Part shown: positions 25,380 to 34,502 of the stretch, one piece after another
How positions within the stretch are numbered: the first letter of the stretch is position 1
Layout: each line of letters opens with the position of its first letter
NCBI GenBank assembly: GCA_965652645.1
Contig: CBFGXE010000012.1
Span: 1-64,000, forward strand
Source of the DNA: ZC4RG30 sp965652645
Lineage (GTDB): Bacteria > Pseudomonadota > Gammaproteobacteria > Steroidobacterales > Steroidobacteraceae
Direction of reading: 5' to 3'
DNA length: 64,000 bases
The notes under the pieces: generated by a model
Database searches by the model: none
Told to the model about the DNA's origin: nothing
Seen by the model: the letters and a program-made list of their open reading frames with translations, nothing else
Made by a program: the position numbers and the translations under genes

Positions 25380-26619
25380 GGCTGGCCTGCGGCGGCGGGG
25401 CGTTCAGTGAGTCGAGGAAGGTGCGCCTCTGGTCCGGATCCATCCCTGCCCAGTCGAGTTTTCCGTTGAGCTGGCGGCGCATCTCGCTGTCCGACGCACT
25501 CACGGGCTGGTCCTGTTGCGCTGGCGGTGCGGTGGCCAGCGCCGGCCGGCGTCCGGACAACAGGTCGACCACTGCAGCCTGCACGCCGGCATCGCGAGGC
25601 AGCTCGTTGTGCGCGACGGGGCAGTACCACGCCGGGCTTCCGCGCAGCGTGGCGCGGGTCACCGGCACGGTGCCGTCGCCGCTGTATTCATAGCGGTACC
25701 AGAACTCCTCGCCGACCTCAGCCACACCCACCGTGGTGAGGAAGCCGTGGCCTGCGATGGCCTGGATGCGCGGATCGGAGCCGCCCGGATTGAACAGTGG
25801 CGCGCGCGCCAGCAGGGTGGCATTGGGCTGTGGCCCGCTGCGCGGCCAGTTGCGTGGTTCAATGAGGTCGGGATGGTGGTCACGCGGCAGCATCTGGTAG
25901 AGGCTGTGGAAGCTGGAGAACACATCGCGCGCCAGGGCCTCGGGCGTGTGCGCGGGGTCCAGCTGTGCCAGGCGCCGCACCAGTGGATAGACGCCGCGCA
26001 CGGCCTGCACCGGCGCGAACGATCCGCCATGCGGCGTGCCGAGCGTCACCAGCATGCGCACCCGGTCGCCGGCATCTGAAGCCAGCGCAGCGTGTGCCAC
26101 CAGGCCACCCATGCTGTGGCCGACCACGCTGATCTCGCCCTCCGGGCATTCAGCCAGTTCGCGCGCGAATGCCGCCGCGGATTCGGACAGGTCCCGCCGC
26201 CAGTCATAGGCGAAACCGCGCATCGTGAAGCCCGCGGCATGCAGCGCCAGCTTCAGCGGCAGCCAGGTATAGGGCATGGCGCCGGTGACAATCAGGTTCT
26301 CTCCCGGCACGGCCAGCAGCGACAGCCGGCCGTCCTGGATGTCGGTGGGATCCAGCCACAGGAGGTTGTCCGGCGTGGGGCGATCGCGCGGCAGCGCCAG
26401 TTGCGTGCCCATGATGCCCGGCAGGAAAAACACGATGCGCCGTGGATCAGGCGTGATGGCTGCAGCCGCAATGGCCAGCATACGCAGCTTCTCGTACTCG
26501 CCCTCGCCGAAGTAGGCGACAAGCTCGCGCCGGTGCTCGCCGGTGGCCAGCCACTGCTCCACCTGTCCTTCCGGCCAGACCAGGCGGTCGTAGACGGAGA
26601 CGTCGGCGCCGTGGCTCAC
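25369..26619 (-). CDS. LCAT-like alpha/beta hydrolase (lipase/acyltransferase)
   Basis: 416 residues from GTG 26619, which overlaps the oxyR stop by four bases (GTGA); the longer open frame upstream lies inside oxyR. The oxyanion region is VFFLPGIMGTQLAL, the nucleophile elbow GHSMGGLVAH, and an Asp/His pair is likely in the segments SGDGTVPVTRA and PVAHNELPRD. The fold matches the lecithin:cholesterol acyltransferase/phospholipase group. No signal peptide is visible, so a cytoplasmic enzyme is inferred. The C-terminus (about 360-416) is Gln/Pro-rich and probably disordered. Confidence 0.8.
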   Translation of the reverse strand: MSHGADVSVYDRLVWPEGQVEQWLATGEHRRELVAYFGEGEYEKLRMLAIAAAAITPDPRRIVFFLPGIMGTQLALPRDRPTPDNLLWLDPTDIQDGRLSLLAVPGENLIVTGAMPYTWLPLKLALHAAGFTMRGFAYDWRRDLSESAAAFARELAECPEGEISVVGHSMGGLVAHAALASDAGDRVRMLVTLGTPHGGSFAPVQAVRGVYPLVRRLAQLDPAHTPEALARDVFSSFHSLYQMLPRDHHPDLIEPRNWPRSGPQPNATLLARAPLFNPGGSDPRIQAIAGHGFLTTVGVAEVGEEFWYRYEYSGDGTVPVTRATLRGSPAWYCPVAHNELPRDAGVQAAVVDLLSGRRPALATAPPAQQDQPVSASDSEMRRQLNGKLDWAGMDPDQRRTFLDSLNAPPPQASHAS

Positions 26620-27527
26620 GCCGCGACCTGCTTCATCGCGGTTTCGGCGATCACGTCGCACACGGCGGCGATGGCCGCACCGCGGGCGGAAGTGCGGCGC
26701 CACAGCGCGCCGATGTGGCGCACCGGGGCGGGACTGGCAAAGGGGATGATGGCGACGCCGCGCGCGTTGCCATAGGCACCGGTGCTGGCCAGCTGCGGCA
26801 GCAACGTGATGCCGCCGCCCGAGGCCACCATCTGCCGCAGGGTCTCCAGCGAGGTGGCGCGGAAGTCCTGCTTCTCCTGCGCGTCGGTGCGTGCGCAGAT
26901 GTCCAGCGCCTGCTCGCGCAGGCAGTGGCCGTCTTCCAGCAGCAGCAGGGTTTCACCATTGAGGTCGGTGGCCTTCACGCTGCGGCGACGCGCCAGCTCA
27001 TGCTGCTCCGGCACCGCCACCATGAAGGGTTCGTCGAACAGGCGCCGCTCGCTGAGTCCTTCGGAGGAGACCGGCAGGGCGAGGATGCCCACGTCGATGT
27101 CGCCGGCATGCAGGTGGTCGAGCATCGGGCCGGTCTGGTATTCGTACAGCAGCAGCTCCAGCCGCGGCAGCTTGCGACGGATGCGCGTGGCCACCAGCGG
27201 CAGCAGGTAGGGCCCGATGGTGGGCAGCAGTGCCATGCGCAGCCGGCCGGCCAGCGGATCGCGCCGCGTTTCCGCGAGCGCGACGATCTCGTCGCTGGCC
27301 TCGATGATGCGCCGTGCGCGCGCCACCACCTGCGTGCCCGCCTCGGTGAGGGCGATGCGCCGCGGATGCCGCTCGATGAGCTGCACGCCGAGGTAGTCCT
27401 CCAGCTTCTTGATCTGGGCCGAGAGGGTGGGCTGGCTCACGAAGCAGCGCGCCGCGGCCTGGCCGAAGTGGCGCGTGTCGGCCACCGCCACGAGGTAGCG
27501 CAGGTCCTTGAGCTTCAGGTCGGCCAT
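26616..27527 (-). CDS. oxyR: Hydrogen-peroxide-sensing regulator OxyR
   Basis: 303 residues, LysR fold. The helix-turn-helix is in FGQAAARCFVSQPTLSAQIK. The redox pair is present in the diagnostic context EDGHCLREQALDIC, corresponding to Cys199 and Cys208 of E. coli OxyR. It activates peroxide-defence genes on disulfide formation. Its stop overlaps the start of the LCAT-like hydrolase, an unusual operon partner. Confidence 0.93.
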   Translation of the reverse strand: MADLKLKDLRYLVAVADTRHFGQAAARCFVSQPTLSAQIKKLEDYLGVQLIERHPRRIALTEAGTQVVARARRIIEASDEIVALAETRRDPLAGRLRMALLPTIGPYLLPLVATRIRRKLPRLELLLYEYQTGPMLDHLHAGDIDVGILALPVSSEGLSERRLFDEPFMVAVPEQHELARRRSVKATDLNGETLLLLEDGHCLREQALDICARTDAQEKQDFRATSLETLRQMVASGGGITLLPQLASTGAYGNARGVAIIPFASPAPVRHIGALWRRTSARGAAIAAVCDVIAETAMKQVAA

Positions 27528-27533
27528 AGGCTG

Positions 27534-27539
27534 ATTCTA
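27534..27539 (-). promoter_or_regulatory. Candidate -10 box of oxyR, 6 nt before the ATG
   Basis: On the minus strand TAGAAT (27539-27534) matches five of six bases of the -10 consensus and is separated from the oxyR ATG (27527) by six bases. No Shine-Dalgarno lies in between. This is the same geometry as at aroB and trpL and would give a leaderless message. No good -35 was found. Confidence 0.4.
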
Positions 27540-27595
27540 TCGGAAGGCGGTGCGCTGATTGGCGACCTCACCCGAAACTGCGACCTGGGGCGCTA

Positions 27596-30500
27596 TCAGC
27601 CGGTGGTGCGGATCGCCGGCGGGAACAGCTTGTAGACCACCGGCGTCACCAGCCGCGCCAGCACCGTGGAGGCGATCAGTCCGCCGATGATGGTCCAGGC
27701 CATGGGCGAATACAGGCCCGATCCCTGTACGGCCAGGGGCATCAGTCCGCCAATGGCCGTGGCCGAGGTGAGCAGGATGGGCAGGAAGCGGATCTCGCCG
27801 GCCTGCTCGATGGCCTCGTCGAGGCTGGTGCCCTGTTCACGCAGCTGGTTGGTGAAGTCCACGAGCAGGATGGAGTTCTTGATCTCGATGCCCAGCAGCG
27901 CCACCAGGCCCACTGCCGCGGTGAAGGAGAGCGTGTAGCCGGTGATGAGCAGCATCAGCAGCGCGCCTACGGCGCCCAGCGGCACCACCGTGAGCACGAT
28001 CAGCGTGGAGCGGAAGTCGCCGAACTCCAGCACCAGGATGGCGAAGATGCCGAACAGCGCCACGATGATGGCGATGCCGATGCCGCCAAAGGCCTTGGCG
28101 CCCGCCTCGGCCTCGCCACCCAGGCGATAGCGATAGCCGCGCGGCCAGTCGAAGGCATCGAGCTTCTTCACCACTTCGGCTGTCACCGCCGCGGTGTTGT
28201 AGCCCGTGGCCACCTGCGAGTCGATGGTCACGGCACGCTGCCGGTCGAAGCGCTGGATGCGCGTGGGAGCAGCCGCGAATTTCAGCTCGGCGAGCTGGTC
28301 CACCGGCAGCAGCCGGCCCTCCAGGTTGGGAATGCGCGCTTCCTGCAGCGTGGTCCAGTCCGCGCGGCCACCGGTGGCCGAGCGCAGCACGATGCCGTAC
28401 TGCTCGCCATCGTCGGCGCGGAAGCTGCCCACCGACTGGCCCGCCAGCGCCAGTCGCAGCGCCTGGTCGAAGCCGGCCATCGGCACGCCCAGCAGCGCTG
28501 CCTTCTCTGGATCGGGTGCCAGCTCGAGATTGGTGCGTGCCACGCGCAGCGGATTGGTGACGTCGCGGGTCCCGGGCACGGATTCGATCAGGCCCTGCAC
28601 TTCGGCCGCGAGTTCCTCAAGCTGCTCCAGGTCCTCGCCCAGGATGCGCACCGCCACGGGCGCCGACAGCGGCTCGCCCTGCAGGAACTCGTTCACCGTG
28701 ATCTTCGCGCCGGGAAAGGTGGCGAATTCGCTGCGCAGCGCATCCAGCAGCCGCGGCGTGCGCCGCGCGTCGAACTCGTGCAGCTGCACGAACACCTCGG
28801 CGCGGTTCGACGCGTCGTTGGTGACCATGTGGTTGTAGTAGATCTGCGGATTGCCATGCCCCAGGTTGGCGAACCAGCCGCGTACTTCCTCATGCCGGCC
28901 GAGCACCTCCTCGGTGTAACGCAGGGCGCGGTCGGTCTCGGCCAGGCTGCTGCCGTTGGGCGTGCTGATGCCGATGAGGAACTGCGGCGTGTCGGCCTTG
29001 GGGAAGAGGCTGCTGCCCACCGCCGGCACCAGCAGCAACGTCAGCAGCAGCGCGCCGCCCAGCGACACCGCCACGGTGGCGCGCGGCCGCGCCAGGCAGT
29101 AGTGCAGCGCCGGGCGGTAGTAGCGGTGGATCACGCCCATCACCCGTTCCAGCAGCTTGTTGTGCTCCGGCTCGCCCTGCGTATTGCCCCGCCCCAGCAC
29201 GCGGCTGGCGAGGAAGGGAATGAAGAACAGGGCCACGAACAGTGAACCGAGCGCCGTGGAGATGATGGTCACCGGCAGCACGCGGATGAACATGCCGGGG
29301 ATGCCCGGCAGCACCGCCAGTGGCACGAAGGCCAGCACCAGCGCCGCGGTGCAGCCCAGCAGCGCTTCCAGGATCTGCTTCGTGCCGAGGATGGCGGCCT
29401 CGGTGCGCGAATGCCCCATGCGCAAGTGGCGGGCGATGTTCTCCACCACCACGATGGAATCATCCACCAGCAGTCCCAGCGACAGCACGAAGCCGGCGAT
29501 GGTGATCTGGTTCAGCGAATAACCCAGCAGGTGCAGCGAGGCCATGCCGATGGCGATGGACAGCGGCACGGCCAGCATCACTATGCCCGCTGCCCGCAGG
29601 CCCAGCGGCAGCAGGGTGATCAGCACCAGCCCGATGGCGATGCCGAAGTCGGTGTACAACCTCTGCAGGCGGCTGGCCACGTTGCGGCTCTGCGCAAAGC
29701 CCCGTTCCAGCCTGATGCGCGCCGGCAGCGTGGGCTCGAACTGGTCGAGCGCGGCATCGATGCGTTCCTGCACGGCGATGATATTGTTTCCCGGCTGCAG
29801 CGTGGCCGTGGCAAACACGGCGCGTTCGCCGCGGTAGCGGCCCAGGTGCGTGTGCTGCGCCTCGTTCCAGGACACATCGGCCACGTCGCCCACGCGCACG
29901 GTCTGGCCGCCAGCGGTGCGGATCACCGTGGTGCGCACCGCCTCGATGCTGTCGTAGCCGCCGCCGGTCTGCACGCTGAAGCTGCGCGTGTCGAGGTCGA
30001 CCACGCCGGCGGGCAGGCTGGAATTGGTGGCCTGGATGGCCTGCGCCACCAGCGCCGGCGTGACGCGCATGCGCTCCATGCGCACCGGGTCGAGCTGCAC
30101 GCGCACCTCGCGCTCCGGGTAGGCCCAGGAAGCGGTGCTGCGCACGCCATCCACGGCCTTGAGCACATCCTCCAGGTCCTTTGCCGCGTCTTCCAGTTCG
30201 GCGTAGGGCGCATCCGGCGACACCAGCGCGAGCTGCACGATGTTCACCTGCGTCGGGCCCCAGCGCTCCACTTCGATCTGGCGGATGGCCGCGGGCAACT
30301 GCGGCCGCAGGGCGTTGACCTCGCGCGTGATCTCGTCGGTCTTGCGGTCGACGTCGGTGTGGGCCTCGAACTCCACTGCCACCACCGCCACGCCGTCGCC
30401 AATGGTGGTCTCGATGCGGCTGACGTCATCCAGTTCGGCGATGCGGTCCTCTACCGGCTTGGCGAATTCCCGCTCCAGGTCCACCGGGTCCGCGCCCGGG

Positions 30501-30652
30501 TAGATGCCGGTGACGAGGAAGCCCGGGGCCTTGATGTAGGGGTCCTCCTCGCGCGGCATGCCGAGGAATGAGGTGATCCCCAGCGCCGCCACGCACAGGA
30601 AGGCCACCAGCGTGAACTGGTGGCGGCGGATGGGGAATTCGATGGGGTTCAT
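27596..30652 (-). CDS. RND multidrug efflux permease (HAE1 family)
   Basis: 1018 residues with the twelve-helix RND layout. TM4 carries the proton-relay pair in LLVDDSIVVVEN, and TM10 the partner lysine in GIEIKNSILLVDF. The large periplasmic loops after TM1 and TM7 are complete. It is an AcrB-type proton antiporter in the inner membrane. It lies 10 nt after the membrane-fusion gene in a tetR-tolC-MFP-RND operon. The N-terminal half shares motifs with the many non-AcrB exporters, so substrates cannot be predicted. Confidence 0.93.
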   Translation of the reverse strand: MNPIEFPIRRHQFTLVAFLCVAALGITSFLGMPREEDPYIKAPGFLVTGIYPGADPVDLEREFAKPVEDRIAELDDVSRIETTIGDGVAVVAVEFEAHTDVDRKTDEITREVNALRPQLPAAIRQIEVERWGPTQVNIVQLALVSPDAPYAELEDAAKDLEDVLKAVDGVRSTASWAYPEREVRVQLDPVRMERMRVTPALVAQAIQATNSSLPAGVVDLDTRSFSVQTGGGYDSIEAVRTTVIRTAGGQTVRVGDVADVSWNEAQHTHLGRYRGERAVFATATLQPGNNIIAVQERIDAALDQFEPTLPARIRLERGFAQSRNVASRLQRLYTDFGIAIGLVLITLLPLGLRAAGIVMLAVPLSIAIGMASLHLLGYSLNQITIAGFVLSLGLLVDDSIVVVENIARHLRMGHSRTEAAILGTKQILEALLGCTAALVLAFVPLAVLPGIPGMFIRVLPVTIISTALGSLFVALFFIPFLASRVLGRGNTQGEPEHNKLLERVMGVIHRYYRPALHYCLARPRATVAVSLGGALLLTLLLVPAVGSSLFPKADTPQFLIGISTPNGSSLAETDRALRYTEEVLGRHEEVRGWFANLGHGNPQIYYNHMVTNDASNRAEVFVQLHEFDARRTPRLLDALRSEFATFPGAKITVNEFLQGEPLSAPVAVRILGEDLEQLEELAAEVQGLIESVPGTRDVTNPLRVARTNLELAPDPEKAALLGVPMAGFDQALRLALAGQSVGSFRADDGEQYGIVLRSATGGRADWTTLQEARIPNLEGRLLPVDQLAELKFAAAPTRIQRFDRQRAVTIDSQVATGYNTAAVTAEVVKKLDAFDWPRGYRYRLGGEAEAGAKAFGGIGIAIIVALFGIFAILVLEFGDFRSTLIVLTVVPLGAVGALLMLLITGYTLSFTAAVGLVALLGIEIKNSILLVDFTNQLREQGTSLDEAIEQAGEIRFLPILLTSATAIGGLMPLAVQGSGLYSPMAWTIIGGLIASTVLARLVTPVVYKLFPPAIRTTG

Positions 30653-30662
30653 CCCGGCGCCG

Positions 30663-31724
30663 TTACGGCTTCACGTCGATGGGATCGCCGTCGTCCACGT
30701 AGGGCGCGCCGGCGGTGATGATGCGCTCGCCCGGCGCCAGCCCCTCGCGGATGGCCACGCCCTGGCCGGTGATGAAGGCCACCTTCACTTCGCGGCGGCG
30801 CGCCACCGCGCCATCGGCGATGAACACGGCTGCCGAGTCACCATTGCCCTCGAGCACGGCGCCCACGGGCACATAGGGCAGCGTGGCGGCCGCATCTCCC
30901 GGCACGATGCTGGCGCGGCCGACAAGGCCGCTCACCAGCGCACGGGAGTTGGGGGCGAGCTGCGCCTCGATGGCGAAGAGCCCGGTGGCGGGATCCGCGG
31001 CACTCGCCACCTGCGTCACCTCGGCGGCGAATCGCTCGCCGGGCCAGGCGTCGAGCGTCAACGAGACGGCATCGCCGCGACGGATGCGCACCACGTGCCG
31101 GTCGGCCACGGCGAGGCGCACCACGTAGCCGCTGTCCTGTCGTCCCAGCACCAGCACCACCTGTCCGGGTGCGGCGTTCTCGCGCTCCTCCACCAGCCGC
31201 CGCAGCACCACGCCATCGCCCGGCGCGGTGATGGTGGCGCTGGCCTCGTTGAAGCGCGCCGCCTGGTATTGCGCGCGCGCCACCTCGGCCTGCGTGCGCA
31301 GGTTCTGCAACTGCTCCAGCGGAATCACCTGGTCCGCGTGCAGTGCCTCGCCGCGCGCGAGGTCGCGTTCGGCCTTTTCCGCCAGTTGCCGCGCCTGCTC
31401 GACCTGTGCGGCGATCTCGGTGGGATCCAGTCGCGCCAGCACCTGGCCGCGCTTCACGGTGTCGCCTTCACGCACGCCGACCTGCTGCACCAGTCCACCG
31501 ATCTTGAAGGAGAGTCGCAGCTCGTCGCGCGCGGCGATGATGCCGGTGGTCTCGATGGGCGGCACGGCCGGCCCTGCCTGCACTTCCTCCACGCGCACGG
31601 GCGTGATTTGCGGCGCAGCTGCTTCCGGCTCGCGGCCGCAGCCGGGGAGGAGCAGCACCAGGCCTGCCATCGCGGCCAGTTGCGCGGCACGCAGCGGTGC
31701 AGGCGGAAGGGGCGGTGGATTCAT
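30663..31724 (-). CDS. RND efflux membrane-fusion lipoprotein
   Basis: 353 residues. A lipoprotein signal ends LLLPGC (Cys about 29). The barrel-sandwich halves are around 65-95 and 165-200, split by a coiled-coil hairpin (about 95-165), then the beta-barrel and membrane-proximal domains. It links the RND pump to the outer-membrane channel. Its ATG overlaps the stop of the tolC-type gene by four bases (ATGA). Confidence 0.92.
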   Translation of the reverse strand: MNPPPLPPAPLRAAQLAAMAGLVLLLPGCGREPEAAAPQITPVRVEEVQAGPAVPPIETTGIIAARDELRLSFKIGGLVQQVGVREGDTVKRGQVLARLDPTEIAAQVEQARQLAEKAERDLARGEALHADQVIPLEQLQNLRTQAEVARAQYQAARFNEASATITAPGDGVVLRRLVEERENAAPGQVVLVLGRQDSGYVVRLAVADRHVVRIRRGDAVSLTLDAWPGERFAAEVTQVASAADPATGLFAIEAQLAPNSRALVSGLVGRASIVPGDAAATLPYVPVGAVLEGNGDSAAVFIADGAVARRREVKVAFITGQGVAIREGLAPGERIITAGAPYVDDGDPIDVKP

Positions 31725-33118
31725 GGCGGGGATTCCCTGCTGGTGGACAGGCCGGGGGATTCACCGGCCGCGTACTGCATCTCGATGCGTCGTTGCAGCA
31801 CCTCGAAACGGGTCATGTTGAGCGCCAGCTCGGCCGATGTGAGTGCCGTGCTCGCGTCGAGGTACTCCACCTGGCTGATCGTGCCGGCGTCGCGCTTGCG
31901 CGTGGCGATGCGCTGCGCCGCGCGTGCGGCTTCGGCCCGGGCCTCGGCCACGGCGATGGAGTCGGTGGCGGAGGCCAGCCGGTCGGCTGCCTGCTGTTGT
32001 TCCAGGCTGATCTGGCGCACCAGGGATTCCTGCTGCAGGCGGGCCTGGCGCGTTGCGAGACGCGCGCGTTCGGCCTCGGCGCGGCTGGCGCCGCCGTCGA
32101 AGAACTTCCAGCTCAGCACCACCGAGGCGGAAAGATAGTTGTAGCCGGGGCCCAGGTCCCAGTCCTTGCCCTGCGTGCCGGCGTCGATGCCCAGCGACAG
32201 CGAGGGCTTCAGCGCCGCCCGGGCCGCACGATGCAGTTCGCCAGCCGCCATGCCCTGCGCGTCGGCCTGTTCCAGTTCGGGACGCGGGGCGCCGCTGACG
32301 GCAGGCAGGTCCAGGGCCGGCACGGGCGCATCCTCCAGCGGCGTGGACAGCGGGCGGTTGAGCAGGAAGTTCACGTAGCTGCGCGCCTGGTCCACCTGCG
32401 CGGCGTTCTCGCGCAATTGCTGCGTGATCGCCAGCTGTTCGGTGCGGGCGCGCAGTACCTGGTCCTCGGTGACGCGCCCGTTGCTGAACATCGACTCGTT
32501 GATGCGCAGGTTTTCCTCGAGCACCTCGGCCGTGGCGCGCAGCACCTCGCCTCCGCGCAGCGCCTTCAGCCAGTCGAGGTAGCCCAGCCAGACATCGCGG
32601 CGCAGCCGCCGCCGCAACACTTCCTCGCCGGCACGCGCGCCACGCAGCAGCTCGCGCTGCGCCCTGGCCGCAGCGGGAATGGCCGGCTGGTAGAGCGGCT
32701 GGCGCAGCGTGACGCGCGTGTCCTGTTCGCGTTCGCGCTGGAAGGGAATGGCCTGGTCCGGCAGCGGGGAGAAGCGGGGTGGCTCTCCCTGCGCCTCCAG
32801 CAGTTCGTTCAGCGTCTGGTAGGCGGGATTCAGCAGCGTGCCGAGCGGCACCTCGAATTCCCGGCCGCCATCGGCGCGGGTGTAGCGCGCCTGCAGCGCG
32901 AGCTCCGGGAAGAAACGCGCACGGGCCGCATCCAGAGCTGCCTCGGCGCGTTCCACCTCCAGCCCCTGTCCCTGCAGTGCGAGATTGTCCTGCAGGGCAA
33001 TGGCCACGTATTCCTCGGCCACCGTGGCGGCGTCGCGCACGGACTGGGAGGCGATGACATCGGTGGCCGCGAGCAGCGGCAGCAGCGCCAGCATCCCTGC
33101 CGTGCGCGTGCGGTTCAC
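31721..33118 (-). CDS. TolC-family outer-membrane efflux channel
   Basis: 465 residues from GTG 33118, which overlaps the tetR stop. This start gives a signal peptide (MLALLPLLAATDVIASQ region); a longer open frame upstream runs through tetR and is spurious. Two homologous halves, each with long Ala/Gln/Arg-rich helices (for example ARAEAARAAQRIATRKRD) and short beta strands, match the outer membrane efflux protein fold. It completes the tripartite pump with the two downstream genes. Confidence 0.9.
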   Translation of the reverse strand: MNRTRTAGMLALLPLLAATDVIASQSVRDAATVAEEYVAIALQDNLALQGQGLEVERAEAALDAARARFFPELALQARYTRADGGREFEVPLGTLLNPAYQTLNELLEAQGEPPRFSPLPDQAIPFQREREQDTRVTLRQPLYQPAIPAAARAQRELLRGARAGEEVLRRRLRRDVWLGYLDWLKALRGGEVLRATAEVLEENLRINESMFSNGRVTEDQVLRARTEQLAITQQLRENAAQVDQARSYVNFLLNRPLSTPLEDAPVPALDLPAVSGAPRPELEQADAQGMAAGELHRAARAALKPSLSLGIDAGTQGKDWDLGPGYNYLSASVVLSWKFFDGGASRAEAERARLATRQARLQQESLVRQISLEQQQAADRLASATDSIAVAEARAEAARAAQRIATRKRDAGTISQVEYLDASTALTSAELALNMTRFEVLQRRIEMQYAAGESPGLSTSRESPP

Positions 33119-33750
33119 GGGGCCGTGCTCATGGCACGCCGCATCAGCGCGAGCGCCTGCTCGTACAGCTGCAGCGTATCGGTATTGCGCTTCACCAGCA
33201 GGCCGCCCTTGGTATTGGCAATCTGGATCACGCCATGCATGAAACCCCACAGCGCGATGGCCGTGGCGTCGGGGGAACCCAGGTCCTGGCGGATGGAACC
33301 GTCGGCGATGCCATCGCGGATGGCCTGGGTCATGTTCTGGTGGCACACATTGCCGAGCTCGATGCAGCGGTGGTGCTTCTCCACATCCTCGGGCGCGCGT
33401 GCCTCAAGCAGCGCCAGCGCCTGGAAGTACACGGGGAGCTCGCGTGCGAAGCGCACGTATGCGCTTCCCATGGCCTCCAGCCGGCCCAGGCCCGTGGGTA
33501 CATCGCGCGTGGCTGCCTCGAAGCGTTCCAGCAGCAGTTCCATCGCGCGTTCGCAAAGAGCCAGGTGCAGGGCGTGCCTGTCTTCGAAGTAGACGTAAAG
33601 GAGGGCGCGGGAGAGGCGGGCCCGGCGGGCCACCTGGTCCATGGTGATGGACTGGAATCCGGACTCTGCGGCAGTGGCCGCCGCCGCATCGAGGATCTCG
33701 TTGCGGCGGCGGTCCTTTTCTTCCTGCCTACGTGCTGTCAGCTCGCTCAC
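33115..33750 (-). CDS. TetR-family repressor of the efflux operon
   Basis: 211 residues, start GTG 33750. The N-terminal helix-turn-helix reads FQSITMDQVARRARLSRALLY followed by YFEDRHALHLAL; the C-terminal ligand domain is helical and unassigned. As first gene of tetR-tolC-MFP-RND, and with an operator-like region immediately upstream, it is inferred to be an autoregulating repressor of the pump. Confidence 0.9.
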   Translation of the reverse strand: MSELTARRQEEKDRRRNEILDAAAATAAESGFQSITMDQVARRARLSRALLYVYFEDRHALHLALCERAMELLLERFEAATRDVPTGLGRLEAMGSAYVRFARELPVYFQALALLEARAPEDVEKHHRCIELGNVCHQNMTQAIRDGIADGSIRQDLGSPDATAIALWGFMHGVIQIANTKGGLLVKRNTDTLQLYEQALALMRRAMSTAP

Positions 33751-33757
33751 GTATGTT

Positions 33758-33800
33758 ACGTTACGTCAGCGACTGACACAACGTCAATGGTTAGACGTCA
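33758..33800 (-). promoter_or_regulatory. Promoter and operator-like repeats of the tetR-efflux operon
   Basis: On the minus strand TTGACG (33787-33782) and TAACGT (33763-33758) are spaced 18 bp, with the GTG 7 nt beyond the -10. Between them lies the inverted repeat GTCAG-CGA-CTGAC (33765-33777). ACGTCA occurs three times on the plus strand, at 33763, 33781 and 33795. An inverted repeat between -35 and -10 is the classical TetR operator position. The -10 match is weak. Confidence 0.5.
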
Positions 33801-33830
33801 GTCCAAATAGAGCTGAACCAATTACTGGAA

Positions 33831-34430
33831 TCAAGGCTCCCATTGTTTCACCGTGAGTTTCAATCCATCTCTGACGGCCTGGTCCGCGCTGGGGCCGGGC
33901 TTGCCCGGGCCGGCGGCTGTCCCCAGGCAGACAAACCCGATGAGGTGATCGTCCTCGCCCAGCCCGAACCCGGACTTGAACGTGGCGTCGAACACGCCCA
34001 GTCCCGAGAACAGGTAGGCGCCGTAACCCAGCGCATGGGCCGCGTTGAGCACCAGCTGCGTGGCGCCCGCCGCGGCGAAGGCCTGCTCGATGGCGGGCAC
34101 CTTGTGTGCCGTGTTGATCTTCGCTGCGGCCACCACCAGCAGCGGGGCGCGTGCAGTGAGGCGGTACTTCTCGCGGTTCATCTCGTAGCGCGCGGGATCG
34201 CCGCCCACGCGGGTGGCGGCCGCGGCGAGGCGGTCGAAGAACACTTCGTAGTGCTCGGGCCTCACCACCCAGAAGCGCCAGGGACGCAGGCGGCCGTGGT
34301 CCGAGGCCCGCTGGGCGGCGCCGAGGATGAGCTCCAGCTCCTGGTCGCTGGGAGCGGGCGCCTGCATGAAGGCTCCCGCCAGGGAAGTGCGCGAAAGCAG
34401 GGAGTCGATGGCTGTGGTCTGGCTGGTCAT
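33831..34430 (-). CDS. Nitroreductase-family flavoprotein
   Basis: 199 residues, compact class (YdjA-like). FMN contacts are expected in the RASDHGRLRPWRFWVV segment and in the C-terminal GYGAYLFSGLGVF / HLIGFVCLGT segments. It is a probable NAD(P)H-dependent reductase of nitroaromatics or quinones. A TAGAAT (34475-34470, minus strand) about 39 nt upstream could be its -10. It runs in the same direction as tetR but with an 80-bp gap containing the operator. Confidence 0.85.
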   Translation of the reverse strand: MTSQTTAIDSLLSRTSLAGAFMQAPAPSDQELELILGAAQRASDHGRLRPWRFWVVRPEHYEVFFDRLAAAATRVGGDPARYEMNREKYRLTARAPLLVVAAAKINTAHKVPAIEQAFAAAGATQLVLNAAHALGYGAYLFSGLGVFDATFKSGFGLGEDDHLIGFVCLGTAAGPGKPGPSADQAVRDGLKLTVKQWEP

Positions 34431-34502
34431 GATGGAAGGGTGCCCGGCGATGCGAGGAGGAAGCGTGGCATTCTAGCCAAAGCCCGGCGACCCGCCGGGC
34501 GG

